64,000 bases of DNA from Camelus bactrianus (taxonomy: Eukaryota; Chordata; Mammalia; Artiodactyla; Camelidae), in NCBI RefSeq assembly GCF_048773025.1, contig NC_133546.1:18308001-18372000 (forward strand), in the 5' to 3' direction. The translations under genes were made by a program, and so were the position numbers. Numbering within the stretch: position 1 is the first letter of the stretch; every line of letters begins with the position of its first letter. A model generated the notes under the pieces. The model worked only from the letters and a program-made list of their open reading frames with translations, had not been told where the DNA came from and searched no databases. Of the stretch, positions 11,231 through 20,925 are shown one piece after another.

Positions 11231-11565
11231 TTTATTTGAACTTAGAAAAATAATGAGGTTAAAAATAAAATGTTACAGATGCAAATTGGAAAAACGCTTT
11301 TTTAGAGAATAGTAAACCCCATAATGACTGAAAAGTGAGTGCTGATTCTTGGCCGTGACCACCTTCTATTTAACGATTCATGAAGCTGTGTGTCACAGGA
11401 TGATTGGAGCTTACAAGTGATCTTGAACTTCACTGTTGTCAATAGTTTTAATTTCCTCTAGGAATAAGTTTTTTATTAGAGCTACTGATTTGTCCCTGAC
11501 TTGTGATTTAAGTGGTTTCTCAAAATGGGAGAAGACCAGTCAGGTAGAAAGATCACGGAACAAAG
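11231..11565. other. Unassigned sequence
   Basis: AT-rich, no gene and no repeat recognised. Confidence 0.45.
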
Positions 11566-11569
11566 AATT

Positions 11570-11665
11570 AGCAGATCTCACCTCTAAACCTAGTTCTACC
11601 ACCAGCTAGTCATCATTGCCTGAAAACTGCCTCACTTCTCCATCTGTGTAGTTATCCATAAACCC
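11570..11665 (+). mobile_element. MIR SINE fragment, plus strand
   Basis: 'ctagttctaccaccagctag' followed by 'actgcctcacttctccatct' matches MIR (ctctgccacttactagctg, ctcagtttcctcatctg). Confidence 0.6.
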
Positions 11666-12008
11666 ATCCCAGCTCTAACTACTTCTACTCCATCACCTCA
11701 TCTACCCATCTCCATGTATCGCAAAAGGGCTCCTTACCTTTTAAAAAACATAAGACTCAAGAGAGCAAAGCATTTCTCGATAAATCCAAACACTGCAACA
11801 TCAGTCTCTGCTAACCGAGAACTTCTCCTAACTGTAAAAATGCCCTCAAAGGTCCAAAGAGGTCTTGGACCCAGTCAGAACGGCTATCAACAAAAAGAAT
11901 ACAAATAACAAAGGTTGGCAAGGATGTGAAGGAAAGAAGACCCCTGTACACTATTGGCAGGGATGTAAATTAGTGTCGCCACTGTGGAAAACATTGTGGA
12001 GATTTCTT

Positions 12009-12024
12009 AAAAAACTAAAAATAG
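12009..12024. repeat. Target-site duplication, left copy (SINE)
   Basis: aaaaaactaaaaatag, matching 12157-12172 at 14 of 16 positions. It is L1 sequence duplicated when the SINE inserted. Confidence 0.85.
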
Positions 12025-12156
12025 GAGGCAGGTGCAGTTCAGTGGTAAAGTGTGTGCTTAGCATGCACAAGGTCCTGGGTTCAATCCCAAGTACCTCCAT
12101 TTAAATAAATACATAAATAAAACTAATTATGCCCCCTTCCCCTCCCACCCACCCCC
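12025..12156 (+). mobile_element. Camelid vic-1-type SINE (tRNA-Ala-like)
   Basis: tRNA-derived SINE of about 132 bp inserted into L1. The head carries an A-box-like 'cagttcagtgg' near 12034 and a clear B box, ggttcaatccc, at 12078-12088; 'cttagcatgcacaaggtcct' between them matches the tRNA-Ala anticodon-arm region of vic-1. Then come 'aagtacctcc', a spacer of AAATA repeats, 'aactaattat' and a C-rich end before the A-rich duplicated target. This family is, as far as I know, confined to camelids, and it is the main taxonomic clue in the window. Some divergence from the consensus suggests it is not recent. Confidence 0.88.
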
Positions 12157-12172
12157 AAAAATCTAAAAACAG
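12157..12172. repeat. Target-site duplication, right copy (SINE)
   Basis: aaaaatctaaaaacag, the partner of 12009-12024. L1 ORF2 text continues directly from here. Confidence 0.85.
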
Positions 12173-12350
12173 ACCTACCACATGACCCAGCAATTTCACT
12201 CCTCAGTATACATCCAAAAAAACCAAAAACATTAATTTGAAAAGATACAAGCACCCCAATGTTCCTAGCAGCATTATTTACAATAGCCAAGATACGGAAG
12301 AAACCTAAGTGTCCATCAGCAGATGACTGGATAAAGAAAATGTGGTATAA

Positions 12351-12634
12351 AGGAGCTTTAAGTAGATGCAAGAAGGAGACAAGGTCTTAAATCAGGGAAT
12401 GCTCATTGATGTGGGAACTACTGATTGCACTTTGTTAGAAGAAACAGTTTGGGTTTATTTCCTTCCATTTGCACAACATTCCAATCAACAGACCCAGTGA
12501 GGTAGGGTTTAATGTGGTTTTTTTGGAAGAATACCAGTATTGTTAACATGTCCAATATCTGTACTTCTTAAGGTTGATTCAGAAAAGCTTGCCCTTTTGT
12601 CCCAATAAAATAATGCTTTTCAGGGAAAAAAAAA
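12351..12634 (+). pseudogene. Polyadenylated retrocopy of an unidentified transcript end
   Basis: About 280 bp that are not L1 interrupt the L1 ORF2 at 'aatgtggtataa'. The insert ends with 'cccaataaaataatgctttt', then 'caggg' and nine As, so an AATAAA signal lies about 19 bases before an A-tail, as in a reverse-transcribed mRNA 3' end. The L1 text after the A-tail (aaagatgtgagata) repeats the text before the insert (aaaatgtggtata) with a few differences, consistent with an old target-site duplication. There is no significant open frame, so it would be 3' UTR only. The source gene is not recognised; an unlisted SINE is the alternative. Confidence 0.6.
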
Positions 12635-12643
12635 GATGTGAGA

Positions 12644-12673
12644 TACACACACACACTCACACACACACACACA
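12644..12673. repeat. CA microsatellite inside L1
   Basis: (CA)n with one TC interruption. It sits where L1 normally has 'tatacacaatgg', so it probably grew from that seed. Confidence 0.85.
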
Positions 12674-13199
12674 ATGAAATACTACTTAGCCTTAAAAAAA
12701 AAGGAAATTTTACCATCTGCAGCAACATGTATGGGCTTGAAGGGCATTATGCTAGTGAAATAAGTCAGACAGAGAAAGACAAATACTGTATGATATCATT
12801 TTTATATGTGGAATCAAAAATAAAACAAACTAGTAAATATAACAAAAAAGAAGCAGACTCAGAGCTATAGAGAACAAACTGATGGTTACAAGTGTGGAGA
12901 GGGAAGGAAAGAAGGGCAACACTGGGGTAGCGGATTAAGAGGTACAACTATTAGGTATAAAATAAGCTACAAGGATATATTGTACAGTGTGGGGAATATA
13001 GCCAATAATAACTATAAATGGTGTACAGCCTTTATAATAACTATAAAATTGTGAATCACTATATTGTACACCTGTAATTTACATAACATATAGTAATTAT
13101 ACTTCAATAAAAAAAAAGGGAAGTGTGTGTGACTTATGTGTAGGTATGTGGTTGAGAGTAGTTGTGTATATGCACGTATGGTGTCTGTATATGAGGTAT

Positions 13200-13600
13200 G
13201 CATTAGTATGGTACAAAATGCTATAATAAATAAATTCTACATTGTAGTGGCTTAACATAAAAGTCATTTCTTTTTCCCCATGACCCAATGCAGGTATTCC
13301 CAGCTGGTGGATGTTTTTCCCTTGTGCAGTGAGTAGTTCAGAAACCCTCACTCCGTACATTTTGTGGCTCTGCTATTTCCTAAGGTCTCACGTTCACTGC
13401 ATCCAGGCAGAAGGGGAAAGAGAGGGTAGATAAGGCAATTCTTAAACAGGAAATGATACAGTTTAAGAAATGATACACATCACTTCCTTGGTAAAGTACT
13501 GATTATGTGACCTAACCTTGAAGAAGTGAGGCAGGTAACAGTGGCCCTTAGCAAGGCACCATTTCCCAGCAACAATATAGAAGGTGAAGCACAGAGATTT
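13200..13600 (-). mobile_element. LTR-like ancient repeat, minus orientation
   Basis: 'gtagtggcttaacataaaag', 'acccaatgcaggtattccca', 'ttcctaaggtctcacgttca' and 'ttcccagcaacaatatagaa' resemble an abundant old mammalian LTR-like family read backwards. I cannot name the family firmly. No internal genes are seen. Confidence 0.45.
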
Positions 13601-14630
13601 ATGGACAGCAAGCCATCTTTGCACAGCCTGTCCCTCTGGCACGCCCTTCTCCACATACATAAAACATGCTCACTGTCTCCCCAAAGAAGTCAACTCAACT
13701 CCCCATCCAGTCACTATATCTAGGACCAAGTCCAGATACAGTACTGTGTGGTGTTCTTCACCAGGGACAGGAGTGTCTCCTTGTGGGCCAGTGACCCCCC
13801 AGTTCACTTAAAACATCTCTTGTGCAAAGGGAAGAATGGGGGTACTTAGCAGCCATGGCCCACAACAAGGAATATTTCCAGGAAGAAATAATAAAGACAT
13901 TTTGCCTCAGCAATGGGAGGAGTTCCGTGCTTTGACTGCTTCTGCTTTTTCTGAGAAACTCCCTTGTCCATAGCTCTCCATGGCCTCTGGTTCTGTTCCC
14001 TTGGTGTTTCCTTTTGTCTATTATCCTCCATGGTCACCTCTGAACTGAGCACTGGGAAATCCCTCCTTGGGGGCTACACAGCTTCTTCAGCCCATGTCCT
14101 GATGGCACCTTCAGGCTGATTTATAAGCACAAGGTTTTTTTAGTCCAGGCTTGTGACAACTTTGACAGTACAATTCCCTTAAAAGCTTACTAGGTTTCTG
14201 ATGCAATTGTTTCTATTCAGCTCCACGTGCCAAGAGCCTGTGACATTGTTATTCAGCATTGCTTAATTTTATGACTTTCTTGCCCCTATGTAATGGAAGC
14301 CTCTTTGAGGCCACCTAAGAAATAGATTTGAGTGAGAAAGAAATATCCTTAATAAGTTCTCTGTTGCAAGAGTAAGGTTTCTGTTTGACCACAAAAATCC
14401 TTATGTGTCTTTGTTCGAACTTCTTTTCATTCTCATTACTTAGTGTTTCAAGTCCAAAAACATTAGATTTTCCAATCCTGAAAGTCCCCAAATTTTGAGA
14501 CTCTTCCCTATTATTTCTGCTCAAAAACTCCAACTCTTGCCTATGCTCATTAGCTTCTGATGGCTGTGGCAATCCTTGACTTGTGGCTGCATCACTCCAG
14601 TCTCTGTCTCTGTAGCCATGTTGCCTCCTC
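13601..14630. other. Unassigned sequence
   Basis: Mixed composition with several short random frames (60-85 codons). No gene or repeat family recognised. Confidence 0.4.
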
Positions 14631-14633
14631 CTC

Positions 14634-14634
<1 letters not shown>

Positions 14635-14679
<45 letters not shown>

Positions 14680-14695
14680 GTCTGTATGTGTGTGT
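14635..14695. repeat. TG microsatellite
   Basis: Pure (TG)18 at 14635-14670, then TATG/TCTG variants to 14695. Likely length-polymorphic. Confidence 0.95.
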
Positions 14696-16729
14696 AAGAT
14701 TTCTTGCAACCTCCCTTCAGCATTTCTTTCACTTCCATCATGACTAATATTTGACCACAAAACCCTACACAATCAAGATTTGGTCACAACCTAAAATAAT
14801 AAAAGGAGGACCATTCTCAGGGCTTTCAGCTATGAGGCTCTCAGTCCCAGAATCCTTAATAATTAAACAGTTTCCTATTTTCTTATGCTGCAGAAGGGAA
14901 CTTTCTACCCCTCCCTGCCTCAATGTCTCCTTGAGGGCTTTGGGAACTTATCAGATAAGATTGCTCACCCTGGCCTCCTACTAAGAACTCAGAGTGAGAG
15001 GGTTTTGGGGACAGAACTCTAAGCTTTGCCCTTGAGTGAAATAGATGAAGTCATCCCAACCCTGTAGCTGCCTTATTAAGGAGGTAAACAAAGTGAATGA
15101 GTGGACTGGGGCTCTGAGAGGAGGGGGAATGAGGAGAATGCCTGCTTCTTGTGCTGTTTTCTCTACTTTGGTAAAGCAAACAAAAGCCCAAGATTTTCAT
15201 ATACATGAGGTTGTCTTTGTTGCAATATCTTGTCAAATAAATTAAGTCTTTAATGTGCAGTATGTTTCCTGCCCTCTCCCAAACTTTCACTATCAAGAAG
15301 ACACAGTATCAAAGTCCTGCATACACTCAATTTCACAAACCAATAAACACAGCTTTTGCGTTAATTATCATTTTCAGCTCCTTGGAAAAGAGTGACAAGA
15401 GTTATCAGGAAGATGTTCATTATTGCCAGGCTTTATCTGATGGTAATGGAAGTCTAGCCAGTCACAAATTGAAGATCCCCGAATGAGGACCGGCTCTCAA
15501 TTGAGAGACGGGGCTGGCTGCTCCCAGATAGTTCCTCATACATTTTATTAGCAAGCACAGCTACAGGTAACATTTTCCTTTGTGCAGCTTTCACTCCATT
15601 GGCTGCCTCACTCAACAAGATGCCAGCACCTCTGGTTCTGACCCTGATACCCAGTTCAGACGTCTGTTGGTCATGACCATCCTCTGTGACCTGTGCCCTG
15701 GGCCATCACTGGAAGATCCAGGCAAGGAAGGGCTCAATTTTGCCCAAACTGGACCAATCATAGGCCGTCTCCTAAGCCTAGCGGTGAGTTCTGGGGACTG
15801 ACATTCATTGGAGCTGACTTGAGGTGAAGGCAAGAACTGAAGATAGAAAGGACGTTAATTTCTGCTTCTGAGACTCTGGAGTTGCACTAGGACCGTCCCT
15901 GCCAAACTCTAGGATGTTCACTTTTTTCTTTAATTTTATGAGCGTCCCTAATACCTTTCCAATGAAGTCCTTTTTTTTTTTCTTTAAATTAGAAAGGATT
16001 GGTTTTTGTTTCTTGCAACTTAAAGAAATCAAATTAGTATTTCCTTTGGAATGTAGCTTAGAAACCACCAAGCTCATTATATTTTCAGCATATTGCTGAA
16101 AATGAGCCCTAAATTCTCCTGGAGAAGGGCCTCAACATTTTCAGCATATATATTACCTTCCTCACTCTCTTCTTAGTTCCCCTGACTCTTAAAAAACGGA
16201 ATTTATCACACTCTACTTAGAGACTTGACCTGTTTCATATTAGAGTACAGCTGGAGTCGGTGACACCTAGCAGAAGACAGTACATTAACTAGAGCACAGG
16301 GTGAGAGAGAATCCTGTGTTCTGGATGCGTATCCGGAAACCTCCCCTGACACCCCTTCCCCATGTACCGCCCAAGGCAGCTTCACAATAAACTCCCCTGG
16401 AACCTCTGGATTGCTAGCAAAAGAAGCTACGAGCATGACTTCTATGCCACCCAGTGAACCAAGTCACGCCCTCTCCAGTGAGCTCTGGATCTCAGTACTG
16501 GAGGGTCCTTTTCCTGGGGCTCTGTCAGCCCTCAGGATAGGGACTGCTCCTTACCTTTACTATTCTTCTACTCTTTAAGGTTTTCTTCCTTCCTATTAGT
16601 CAATCGCTCATTATTTCCATCTTCTATTATAATTTACAGGTTTTTTATATTAAATTTCTTTTAATAATCTCTATGTAGTTTCTATCTCCTGGTTGGGCAC
16701 TGACTGGCTGATATAGCTAATATATATTA
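14696..16729. other. Unassigned sequence
   Basis: About 2 kb without a recognised repeat or gene. T-runs occur near 15969-15981. Overlapping opposite frames at 15580-15833 look random. Confidence 0.4.
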
Positions 16730-17120
16730 ATATGATGATTAATATTATGTGTCAATTTGACTGAGCCATAGGACTCTCAGATACTTGGTTAAACATTAAT
16801 TCTGGGTGTGTCTGTGAGGGTGTTTCCAGAAGAGATTAGCATTTACACTGGTAAATGGATTAAAGCAGATAGTGCTCCCCAGTGTCAGTGGGCTTGAACA
16901 GAACAAAAAGTCAGAGGAGGGCTGGGTTCACTCTCTATCTGCCCTTGGAGCTCCTGGTTCTCAAACCTCCAGACTCCAACTGGCATCTACACCATTGGTT
17001 CTCTGGCTCTTAAGCCTTCAAACTACACCATTGGTTTCCTGAGACTCTAGCCTGTAGATAGCAGACCATGGGACTTAACAGCCTCCATAATCATGTGAGC
17101 CAATTCCTTATAATAAACCT
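16730..17120 (+). mobile_element. Ancient LTR-like repeat, plus orientation
   Basis: A well-preserved copy of a high-copy family: 'atgtgtcaatttgactgagc', 'tctgggtgtgtctgtgaggg', 'gtttccagaagagattagca', and near the right end 'cctccataatcatgtgagcc' with 'ccttataataaacctc'. The AATAAA near the right end and the overall form suggest a MaLR-like LTR, though I am not sure of the class. It runs into an AT-rich simple stretch at about 17121-17200. Confidence 0.6.
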
Positions 17121-17214
17121 CATTATATCTAGATATAGATCTCTATATATCTTTAGAAAGAGATACAGATATATAATCAATATAGTAACACAAATAAATA
17201 TTTCTGTTGATTAT

Positions 17215-17395
17215 CTATCTCTCAAGAACATTGACTAATATGCCCCATCTTGGAGATGAAGAAACTGAAGTTCAAATAAGGTAAATAAGACACCTGTGGT
17301 CACAGAACTACCAAGCAGAAGAGACAGAATCAGAACACCAGTTCTGTCTGACTACAAAGGCTGCCCTCCATGCCCTAGAGATTCCCACAGCCCAC
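17215..17395 (-). mobile_element. MIR SINE, minus strand
   Basis: 'cttggagatgaagaaactga', 'gtggtcacagaactaccaag' and 'cagaatcagaacaccagttc' match the reverse-complement MIR core. Confidence 0.8.
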
Positions 17396-17399
17396 TTAA

Positions 17400-18890
17400 T
17401 TCTGGACACATTCAGTAATTTAATGGGGCAATTGCAGATAATGCCTTTAGGCTTAATGTCTTCTAAATCAGTGCTCCTCAGGGTTGTCTGTGGACCTATG
17501 CTAGTTTGCGTAACTGTTTGTTATGGGTGTGCAATGAGATAAGTACAAAAGTTGAGACTAAGCATGTAGAAAATTTTACATTGCTACAACATCCAAGCCC
17601 ATTTGTATTTTACAAAAGTGTAAGTCCACAACAAATTGATAATTTAAAAAAAATAGCTAATTCTTTTCCCATAAATAGTTTTCTAAACCCTAGGATTAAT
17701 ATGAAGTATAAATGTACCTTTGCAGTTGTTGCTGCTCTTTCAATCATACTTTGAAAACCTATTATCAGGGTGTGGATAAAAGGTGATTATAGATGGTGTA
17801 ATTGTTACAAAATGTAGACATACAATAAAGCACACATGAGATTAGTTATCTTCACAAAGTGTTTAAAAGTATACAGATCTAAAAATAGTGAATGAAGGGT
17901 AACAGAAATAATAAATATGTTGGTAAAATTTTTTTAAAGTATACAGATCTACAGAGGACTTATAGAGCTTTTTGAGGGCTTCACAATGTTTATCCATAGT
18001 AGTACAAGCCTCAGTGTATTCCCTGACTTCTGCCTCAATTTCAACAAACAGTCTAGATAAAACAATCCTTAATTCTCAACATATTTCCTCTTAAACTTAG
18101 GCTTTAATATATTAATCGGTCATCATGCATTTATGGAGAGACAGCTTATGTGCACAGACTAAGCTAGTCTTTGTGGGTGACACTGAAGTGCTATGAGACA
18201 GTCTTGTGCAGTTCCTAATCTGACTCAGTCTCAGGGCTGGGAAGAGTAGAATGGAAACGCAGCAGTGGAAGTTGGCGGGTAACAAAGGATTAAATTCTGT
18301 GGGAAAAACAACAAATATTCCAGAAGGTCAGAAAACACAAGAATCAGTAAGTGCTGGGATGATCAACCTGTGGAAAGGGAGGCTTTGAGTTGGTCCCTGA
18401 CCATATGCTGTAGCTAAAATGACCTGCTTTGAGAAATAGCAAAAGTGGCACAAAGCTGCTCAGATACAGGAATACTATAAACCCGGATAATATCTCAGAA
18501 AATACCAAGGGCAGCTCATGTGTCATGCAATTTAAAAAAATGAATGCCACTTGATCACCACCCATAGCACACAGATCCTATCCTTCCTTTAGATTCTAAC
18601 TGATGTCACATGGAAAGGCAAATGGGTGTCCTAGGTTTTCTTCTGCAGAAAATATAAAATAGGCCTCAGCCTCAGTTTAGTTACTTTTTCTTTGGCTGAT
18701 TCTCCTTGACTACTAAACAGAGGCATGATTGTCAAGGGGCAGGAAAAGACCTTTTGGAGAGAGTTAGGATAAATTCATTTATAACCTCGCCTCTCTTATA
18801 AACACGTTGCATTTAATAGAAATTCCCTGGCCAAAGAAATGAACTATCCATATAATAACAGTTTTGCCTTAAATTTCCTCTTAAACATAT
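17400..18890. other. Unassigned sequence
   Basis: About 1.5 kb. The part at 17470-17760 ('cagtgctcctcagggttgtc' onward) might be a hAT-type DNA transposon relic, but I could not confirm terminal repeats. The phrase agtatacagatcta occurs at about 17870 and again at about 17939, a short local repeat. No gene seen. Confidence 0.35.
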
Positions 18891-18892
18891 TT

Positions 18893-18903
18893 AAAAGAAA
18901 AGA
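18893..18903. repeat. Target-site duplication, left copy (inverted L1)
   Basis: aaaagaaaaga, preceded by TTT, so the site reads TTT/AAAA, the preferred L1 endonuclease nick. Identical to 20604-20614. Confidence 0.8.
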
Positions 18904-20252
18904 GTTTTTTTTTTTCCTATTAAGTCATATAAGCTGCTTATATATTCTGGAGATCAAGCCTTTGTCGGTTTCACTTGCAAAAATTTTCTCCCATTCCGTA
19001 GGTTGTCTTTTTGTTTTACTTACAGTTTCCTTTACTGTACAGAAACTTGTAAGTTTCATTAGGTCCCATTTGTTTATTCTTGCTTTTATTTCTATTGCTT
19101 GAGTAGACTATTCTAGGAGAATATTTTTGAGATGTATGTCAGATAATGTTTTGCCTATATTTTCTTCTAGGAGGTTTATTGTATCTTGTCTTATGTTTAA
19201 TTCTTTGATCCATTTTGAGTTTATTTTTGTGTATGGTGTAAGGGAGTGTTCTAGCTTCATTGCTTTACATGCTGCTGTCCAGTTTTCCCAACACCAGTTG
19301 CTGAAGAGACTGTCTTTATTCCATTTTATATTCTTGCCTCCTTTGTCAAAGATTAGTTGACCAAAAGTTTGTGGGTTCATTTCTGGGCTCTCTATTCTGT
19401 TCCATTGGTCTATATGTCTGGTTTTGTACCAATACCATGCTGTCTTGATGACTGTAGCTCTATAGTATTGTCTGAAGTCTGGGAGAGTTATTCCTCCAGC
19501 CTCTTTCTTTCTCTTCAGTAATGCTTTGGCAATTCTAGGTCTTTGATGGTTCCATATAAATTTTACTATGATTTGTTCTAGGTCTGTGAAATATGTCCTG
19601 GGTAATTTGATAGGGAAAACAAACAATCCAATCCAGAAATGGGCAGAAGACCTAAACAAGCAATTCTCCAAGGAAGACATACAAATGATCAATAGGCACA
19701 TGAAAAAATGCTCAATATCACTAATTATCAGAGAAATGCAAATCAAAACTACAATGAGGTATCACCTCACACCAGTCAGAATGGCCATCATTCAAAAATC
19801 CACAAATGACAAATGCCGGAGAGGCTGTGGAGAAAAAGGAACCCTCTTACACTGCTGGTGGGAATGCAGTTTGGTACAGCCACTGTGGAAAACAGTATGG
19901 AGATTCCTCAAAAGACTAGGAATAGACTTACCATATGACCCAGGAACCCCACTCCTGGGCATATATCCAGAAGGAATCCTACTCCAAAATGACACCTGCA
20001 CCCCAATGTTCACAGCAGCATTATTCACAATAGCCAAGACATGGAAACAGCCTAAATGTCCATCAACAGATGACTGGATAAAGAAGATGTGGTATATTTA
20101 TACAATGGAATACTATTCAGCCATAAAAACCGACAACATAACGCCATTTGCACCAACATGGATGTTACTGGAGAATGTCATTCTAAGTGAAGTAAGCCAG
20201 AAAGAGAAAGAAAAATACCATATGAGATCGCTCATGTGCAGAATCTAAAAAG

Positions 20253-20299
20253 AAATAAATAAACAAATAAATACATACATACATACATACATACATACA
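20253..20299. repeat. TAAA/CATA microsatellite in L1 3' UTR
   Basis: AAATA units change to about seven ACAT units. It lies inside the sense part of the L1. Confidence 0.9.
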
Positions 20300-20484
20300 A
20301 AACAGAAATAGACTCATAGACATAGAATACAAACTTGTGGTTGCCAAGGGGAGGGGGCAGGGCATGGGAAGGGACAGACTGGGATTTCAAAATGTAGAAT
20401 AGATAAACAAAATTATACTGTATAGCACAGGGAAATATATACAGCATCTTATGGTAGCTCACAGAGAAAAAAGTGTGACAATGA

Positions 20485-20508
20485 ATATATATATATATAT
20501 ATATATAT
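20485..20508. repeat. AT microsatellite in L1 3' UTR
   Basis: (AT)12 between 'acaatga' and 'gttcatgtataactg'. The same L1 position is TA-rich in the neighbouring copy at 20773. Confidence 0.9.
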
Positions 20509-20603
20509 GTTCATGTATAACTGAAAAATTGTGCTCTACACTGGAATTTGATACAACATTGTAAAATGATTATAAATCAATAAAAAATGTTAAAAAAAAT
20601 AAA

Positions 20604-20614
20604 AAAAGAAAAGA
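20604..20614. repeat. Target-site duplication, right copy (inverted L1)
   Basis: aaaagaaaaga after the A-rich tail; identical to 18893-18903. The exact tail boundary is blurred because both are A-rich. Confidence 0.75.
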
Positions 20615-20763
20615 ATATTTAAGCAGATTACATATATTCTTGTCTTCTTGATTAAAAGACATTAAATATAATGTTATTTTTGAGGGGGACAGAATCAAAG
20701 AACACAAAGACTATGCCCCTATACTCAATGGAATGGACTGGAATTTTTTATGTTTAAAAAAAG

Positions 20764-20772
20764 TTCCTTATG
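20764..20772. repeat. Target-site duplication, left copy (L1 tail at 20773)
   Basis: ttccttatg, identical to 20917-20925. Confidence 0.75.
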
Positions 20773-20916
20773 AAAAGGAATATATATACATATATATTAT
20801 ATATATTATATATAACTGAATATATATATATTATATATATATATAACTGAATCACCATGCTGTACACCAGAAATTAACACAACATTGTAAATTGACTATT
20901 CTTCAATAAAAATTTT
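20773..20916 (+). mobile_element. Second young L1 3'-end insertion
   Basis: Short L1 tail: an expanded TA-rich stretch, 'aactgaatcaccatgctgta', 'caccagaaattaacacaaca', and 'cttcaataaaaatttttt'. It is flanked by a 9-bp direct repeat, so it is an independent insertion from the L1 that ends 170 bp to its left. Confidence 0.82.
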
Positions 20917-20925
20917 TTCCTTATG
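20917..20925. repeat. Target-site duplication, right copy (L1 tail at 20773)
   Basis: ttccttatg; partner of 20764-20772. Confidence 0.75.

Larger units (their letters stand above)
11870..13117 (+). mobile_element. L1 LINE 3' region, carrying two later insertions
   Basis: Sense L1 covering the C-terminal part of ORF2 and the 3' UTR. ORF2 text begins near 'gtcagaacggctatcaacaa' and includes 'gccactgtggaaaacattgt', 'acaatagccaagatacggaa' and 'tccatcagcagatgactgga'. The 3' UTR follows ('gaaataagtcagacagagaa', 'attaagaggtacaactatta') and ends with 'acttcaataaaaaaaaa'. It is 5'-truncated and its frame is broken, so no functional protein. A SINE sits at 12025-12156 and a polyadenylated retrocopy at 12351-12634; ORF2 text resumes after each. 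A CA repeat lies at 12644-12673. Confidence 0.88.
18904..20603 (+). mobile_element. Twin-primed L1 with inverted 5' part
   Basis: Young L1 in two opposed pieces. From 18904 to about 19615 the L1 is inverted: the minus strand encodes ORF2 residues such as [30 protein letters not shown] and [20 protein letters not shown]. From about 19616 to 20603 it is in sense orientation: [64 protein letters not shown], then the 3' UTR and an A-rich tail. In family order the sense part begins just where the inverted part ends, at an A-rich stretch, so almost nothing is lost between them. The frames are open over hundreds of codons (212 minus, 226 plus), showing low age. It is 5'-truncated and cannot be active. 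Confidence 0.93.

Noticed and set aside
12025-12100. A functional tRNA-Ala gene
   Set aside because: The promoter boxes belong to a SINE: the tRNA fold is not maintained, and a SINE spacer, tail and target duplications follow.
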